DNA of 8,338 bases from F23-D06 sp947165685 (GTDB lineage Bacteria > Bacteroidota > Bacteroidia > Bacteroidales > WCHB1-69): contig CAMVBK010000089.1 in NCBI GenBank assembly GCA_947165685.1, forward strand, positions 1-8,338. Reading direction: 5' to 3'. Position 1 is the stretch's first letter, and every line of letters starts with the position of its first letter. The translations under genes and the position numbers were made by a program. Shown in pieces: positions 5,087 to 8,338 of the stretch. The notes beneath the pieces were generated by a model that was not told where the DNA came from, searched no databases, and saw only the letters and a list, made by a program, of their open reading frames with translations.

Positions 5087-6880
5087 ATGGCAAATTATAA
5101 ATACCACATTCTGCTCTGCGGCGGTACGGGATGTACGGCCTCGGAAAGCCCCAAAATCAGAGAAAATTTCAAACAAATCCTGGCGGAAAAGAACCTTTCC
5201 GACGATGTGCAGGTCGTGACCACCGGTTGCTTCGGCTTCTGCGAAAAAGGCCCCATCGTGAAGATTCTGCCCGACAACACTTTCTACACCCAGGTGAAGC
5301 CCGAAGACGCCCTCGAAATCGTCAACGAGCACATCATCAAAGGTAGAAAAGTGACCCGTCTGCTCTATGAGAACCCCGAGGACAAGGAACACATTTCCGA
5401 CTCCAAGCACATGGGCTTCTACAAGAAACAGATGCGTATCGCCCTGCGTAACTGCGGTTTCATCGATCCCGAGAACATCGACGAGTACATCGCACGCGAC
5501 GGTTACAAGGCATTGGCCAGCGTTCTGGAGCAGCACGATCCCGCTGCCACCATCGATGTCATCAAGAAGTCCGGTCTTCGCGGCCGCGGCGGCGCTGGCT
5601 TCCCCACCGGCCTGAAGTGGGAACTCTGCGCCAAGAACTCCGCCGACCAGAAGTACATCATCTGTAATGCTGACGAGGGTGACCCCGGCGCATTCATGGA
5701 CCGTTCCATCCTGGAAGGCGACCCGCACTCCATCATCGAGGCTATGGCCATCGGCGGCTTCTGTATCGGCGCCACCATCGGTCTGGTCTATATCCGCGCT
5801 GAATACCCGCTGGCTATCCACCGCCTGCAAGTCGCCATCGACCAGGCCCGTGAGTACGGCCTCCTCGGCAAGAACATCTTCGGCACGGACTTCGATTTCG
5901 ACATCATCCTCCGCTACGGTGCCGGCGCATTCGTTTGCGGTGAGGAGACCGCTCTGATCCACTCCATGGAAGGCCAGCGCGGCGAGCCCACCTTCAAACC
6001 CCCGTTCCCGGCCGTTTCCGGTTACATGAAGAAACCCTCCAACGTGAACAACGTCGAGACCTACGCCAACATCCCCGTCATCATCAACAAGGGCTGGGAA
6101 TGGTTCTCCTCCATCGGCACGGAGAAATCCAAAGGCACGAAAGTGTTCGCTCTCGCCGGCCAGATCAACAACGTCGGTCTGATCGAGGTGCCTATGGGTA
6201 TCACCCTTCGTGAGGTCATCTACGAAATCGGCGGTGGCATCAAGGGCGGCAAGAAGTTCAAAGCCGTGCAAACCGGCGGTCCTTCCGGCGGCTGCCTGAC
6301 CGAGAAGTTCCTCGACACCCCGATCGACTACGACAACCTCGTGGCTGCCGGCTCCATGATGGGCTCCGGCGGTATGATTGTCATGGACGAGACCTCCTGC
6401 ATGGTCTCCGTCGCCAAGTTCTACCTCGACTTCACCGTGGAGGAATCCTGCGGCAAGTGCACCCCGTGCCGTATCGGCAACAAGCGCCTGAGCGAGATCC
6501 TCGACCGCATCACCAAGGGCAATGGCACCATGGAAGACCTCGCCCTGCTGAAGAACCTCAGCCACGTGATCAAGGACACGGCTCTCTGCGGCCTCGGCCA
6601 GACCTCCCCGAACCCCGTGTTGTCCACCATCGACAACTTCTGGGACGAATACGTGGCCCACGTCACCGAAAAGAAATGCCCCGCCGGCCAGTGCAAGGCC
6701 CTCAAACAGTATGTCATCGACGCGGAAAAATGTAAAGGTTGTACGGCCTGCGCCCGCAACTGCCCCGTCGGCGCCATCAAGGGCACGGTCAAGATGCCTC
6801 ACGAAATCAACCAAGAGCTCTGTATCAAGTGCGGTACGTGTATTGAGAAATGTAAATTCGGTGCAATCAGTATTATTTAG
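5087..6880 (+). CDS. hndC: NuoF-like flavoprotein (NAD(P)H-binding) subunit of [FeFe] hydrogenase, HndC/HydB
   Basis: This encodes 597 residues, full length for the HydB/HndC family. In order: a thioredoxin-like [2Fe-2S] domain with Cys 11, 16, 48 and 52; the FMN-binding NuoF core with GRGGAGFPTG (166-175), CNADEGDPG (193-201) and GAGAFVCGEETAL (278-290); the C-terminal NuoF [4Fe-4S] site with Cys 455, 458, 461 and 501; and a ferredoxin-like tail with two [4Fe-4S] sets (549/552/555/559 and 579/582/585/589). It is cytoplasmic and would exchange electrons between NAD(P)H and the Fe-S relay via FMN; in trimeric relatives it is proposed to carry out flavin-based bifurcation. NAD versus NADP preference cannot be read reliably here. 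It sits 18 bases after hndB and 15 before hndD. The tail and the upstream ferredoxin domain separate it from respiratory NuoF, which lacks both. Homologues are also named hydB. Confidence 0.95.
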   Translation: MANYKYHILLCGGTGCTASESPKIRENFKQILAEKNLSDDVQVVTTGCFGFCEKGPIVKILPDNTFYTQVKPEDALEIVNEHIIKGRKVTRLLYENPEDKEHISDSKHMGFYKKQMRIALRNCGFIDPENIDEYIARDGYKALASVLEQHDPAATIDVIKKSGLRGRGGAGFPTGLKWELCAKNSADQKYIICNADEGDPGAFMDRSILEGDPHSIIEAMAIGGFCIGATIGLVYIRAEYPLAIHRLQVAIDQAREYGLLGKNIFGTDFDFDIILRYGAGAFVCGEETALIHSMEGQRGEPTFKPPFPAVSGYMKKPSNVNNVETYANIPVIINKGWEWFSSIGTEKSKGTKVFALAGQINNVGLIEVPMGITLREVIYEIGGGIKGGKKFKAVQTGGPSGGCLTEKFLDTPIDYDNLVAAGSMMGSGGMIVMDETSCMVSVAKFYLDFTVEESCGKCTPCRIGNKRLSEILDRITKGNGTMEDLALLKNLSHVIKDTALCGLGQTSPNPVLSTIDNFWDEYVAHVTEKKCPAGQCKALKQYVIDAEKCKGCTACARNCPVGAIKGTVKMPHEINQELCIKCGTCIEKCKFGAISII

Positions 6881-6895
6881 TGAAAGGTGAACAAT

Positions 6896-8338
6896 ATGGA
6901 TACAATTAAATTAACAATAGACAATAGAGAGATTGAAGTGCCGAAAGGTACTACGATTCTGAACGCCGCAAAGCAGATGGGTATCTCCATCCCCACCCTT
7001 TGCCACTTTGAATTCAAGGGCATGGATGTCCACAACAGACCCGGCGGATGCCGTCTCTGCGTCGTGGAGGTCGCCGGCCGCCGCAACCTGGCTCCCGCTT
7101 GCGTCACCGAATGTATGCCCGACATGGTCGTCCGCACCAACTCGATGCGCGTGATCAACGCCCGCCGCACGGTGCTCGAGCTCATGCTCTCCGACCACCC
7201 GAACGACTGTCTGCAGTGCGCCAAGAGCGGCAAGTGCGAGCTCCAAGCCCTCGCCATCCGCTTCGGCATCCGCAGCAACCCGTTCGTCGGCCCCGACCAC
7301 GTCCAGTCCAGCTACCAGATTGAGGTTTCCCCCTCCATCATCCGCGACATGAACAAGTGCGTCATGTGCCGTCGTTGTGAGATGATGTGCAACGAGATGC
7401 AGACCGTGGGTGCCCTTTCCGCCATCGAGCGCGGCTTCCCGGCAGTCGTCTCCACCGCCTTCAACCAGCACCTCGACCACTCTCCGTGTACGTTCTGCGG
7501 ACAGTGTGTGGCCGTGTGTCCTGTGGGCGCCCTTACCGAAGTCGATAACACCGCCAAGGTCATCCGCTCCATCGTGGATCCTTCCAAGAAGACGGTCGTC
7601 CAAGTGGCTCCCGCTGTGCGTGTGGCTCTCGGCGAGGAATTCGGCATGAAGCCCGGCTCCATCGTGACCGGCAAGCTCACCGCCGCCCTCAAGGCCCTCG
7701 GTTTCGACTATGTGTTCGACACCGACTGGAGTGCTGACTTGACCATCATGGAAGAGGGTACCGAGCTCCTCGGCCGCCTCAAGAGATTCCTCGGTGGCGA
7801 CAAGGATGTCAAGCTGCCTATCCTGACCTCCTGCTGCCCGGCATGGGTGAACTTCTTCGAGCACCAGTTCCCGGAACTGAAGGAACTGCCCTCCACCGCG
7901 AAATCCCCGCAACAGATGTTCGGCGCCATGGCAAAGACCTATTTCGCCGAGAAGATCAACTGCAAACGCGAAGACATGGTCTGCATCTCTGTGATGCCCT
8001 GCCTCGCCAAGAAGTACGAGTGCGGTCGTGACGAGTTCAAGGTGAACGGCAATCCTGATGTCGATTTCTCCATCACCACCCGCGAGCTGGCCGCCCTCAT
8101 CAAACAGGCCAACATCGACTTCACGAAACTTCCCGAGGAAGAGTTCGACAGCCCGCTCGGCGAATCCACCGGCGCTGCCGTCATCTTCGGCACCACCGGC
8201 GGCGTGATCGAGGCTGCCGTGCGTACCGCCTACGAAGTCTATACTGGAAAACAGTGTCCGAAAATCGACTTCGAGGAACTGCGCGGTCTGGAAGGCATCC
8301 GTTCCGCCACCATCGACTTCGACGGCCTGCCGATCAAC
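6896..8338 (+). CDS. hndD: [FeFe] hydrogenase catalytic subunit HndD/HydA, 3' end outside the window
   Basis: 481 residues are visible with no stop or frameshift, and the gene runs off the window end. Domains in order: plant-type [2Fe-2S] ferredoxin (Cys 36, 52, 55, 69); the His-ligated [4Fe-4S] site H101-x3-C105-x2-C108-x5-C114; two [4Fe-4S] sets (155/158/161/165 and 198/201/204/208); then the H-cluster domain with VAPAVR (237-242), motif L1 TSCCPAW (311-317) and motif L2 MPCLAKKYE (367-375). L1 Cys313, the presumed proton-transfer residue, and the cluster ligands Cys314 and Cys369 are all present. Motif L3 (E-x-M-x-C-x2-G-C) lies beyond the edge; roughly 100 residues are missing compared with the family. 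The enzyme reversibly forms H2 in the cytoplasm and needs HydE, HydF and HydG maturases, not seen here. AAAGGTGA before the ATG at 6896 is a moderate ribosome site. The first 20 codons are AT-rich compared with the rest. Homologues are also named hydA. Confidence 0.95.
   Translation, partial: MDTIKLTIDNREIEVPKGTTILNAAKQMGISIPTLCHFEFKGMDVHNRPGGCRLCVVEVAGRRNLAPACVTECMPDMVVRTNSMRVINARRTVLELMLSDHPNDCLQCAKSGKCELQALAIRFGIRSNPFVGPDHVQSSYQIEVSPSIIRDMNKCVMCRRCEMMCNEMQTVGALSAIERGFPAVVSTAFNQHLDHSPCTFCGQCVAVCPVGALTEVDNTAKVIRSIVDPSKKTVVQVAPAVRVALGEEFGMKPGSIVTGKLTAALKALGFDYVFDTDWSADLTIMEEGTELLGRLKRFLGGDKDVKLPILTSCCPAWVNFFEHQFPELKELPSTAKSPQQMFGAMAKTYFAEKINCKREDMVCISVMPCLAKKYECGRDEFKVNGNPDVDFSITTRELAALIKQANIDFTKLPEEEFDSPLGESTGAAVIFGTTGGVIEAAVRTAYEVYTGKQCPKIDFEELRGLEGIRSATIDFDGLPIN

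Noticed and set aside
5081..6814. 577-codon open frame on the minus strand opposite hndC
   Set aside because: It mirrors hndC, whose C/G-rich third positions suppress stops on the opposite strand. The predicted protein is a Gly/Val/Asp/His-rich composition with no domain, while the plus strand has complete conserved motifs.
5087..6880. Respiratory complex I NuoF
   Set aside because: The extra N-terminal [2Fe-2S] domain, the C-terminal two-cluster ferredoxin tail and the adjacent H-cluster gene show it to be the hydrogenase subunit.
6911..7912. 333-codon open frame on the minus strand opposite hndD
   Set aside because: Same cause as the frame opposite hndC; the plus strand carries all the Fe-S and H-cluster motifs.

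Overview
The window looks like a chromosome segment from a Bacteroidota organism, probably an anaerobic Bacteroidales-type bacterium. Three things point there: two proteins carry type IX secretion (T9SS) C-terminal sorting domains, two intergenic regions hold the Bacteroidota -7 promoter element TAnnTTTG, and Shine-Dalgarno signals are mostly weak. The hydrogenase genes are about 60% G+C and favour C-ending codons, so the host is probably a fairly GC-rich member of the group. The genus cannot be named from this sequence.

Layout. Positions 1-56 hold a long, possibly bidirectional, hairpin terminator that overlaps the stop codon of a leftward gene for a membrane-anchored SIMPL-domain (DUF541) protein (54-791, minus strand). 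A 174-base divergent intergenic region (792-965) contains a heptamer array (TCACNNN) and a good promoter. Rightward from there are two secreted-protein genes 5 bases apart: a 291-residue protein with a type A T9SS sorting domain (966-1841), and an 863-residue protein with an IgGFc-binding-like N-terminus, PKD/Ig-like repeats and a gliding-motility-associated type B sorting domain (1847-4438). The second intergenic region (4439-4672) carries a different heptamer array (AATTGAG/AATTAAG/AACTGAG), a second TCACNNN array nearly identical to the first, and a second promoter.

From 4673 to the window end runs a three-gene [FeFe]-hydrogenase operon: hndB (small thioredoxin-like ferredoxin), hndC/hydB (NuoF-like flavoprotein), and hndD/hydA (H-cluster catalytic subunit, cut off by the window before its third H-cluster motif). 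HndC would exchange electrons with NAD(P)H through FMN. HndB and the many Fe-S clusters would relay them to HndD, which makes or consumes H2. Hydrogen evolution during fermentation, possibly electron-bifurcating with ferredoxin, is the most likely role. The NuoE-like third subunit (HndA/HydC), normally needed by such complexes, is not in the window upstream of hndB.

The hydrogenase is a known system. The less ordinary features are the sharp base-composition break inside the large T9SS gene near 3340, which sits at a domain boundary and suggests a mosaic gene, and the matching heptamer arrays on either side of the T9SS gene pair. I did not find convincing evidence of a wholly new system.
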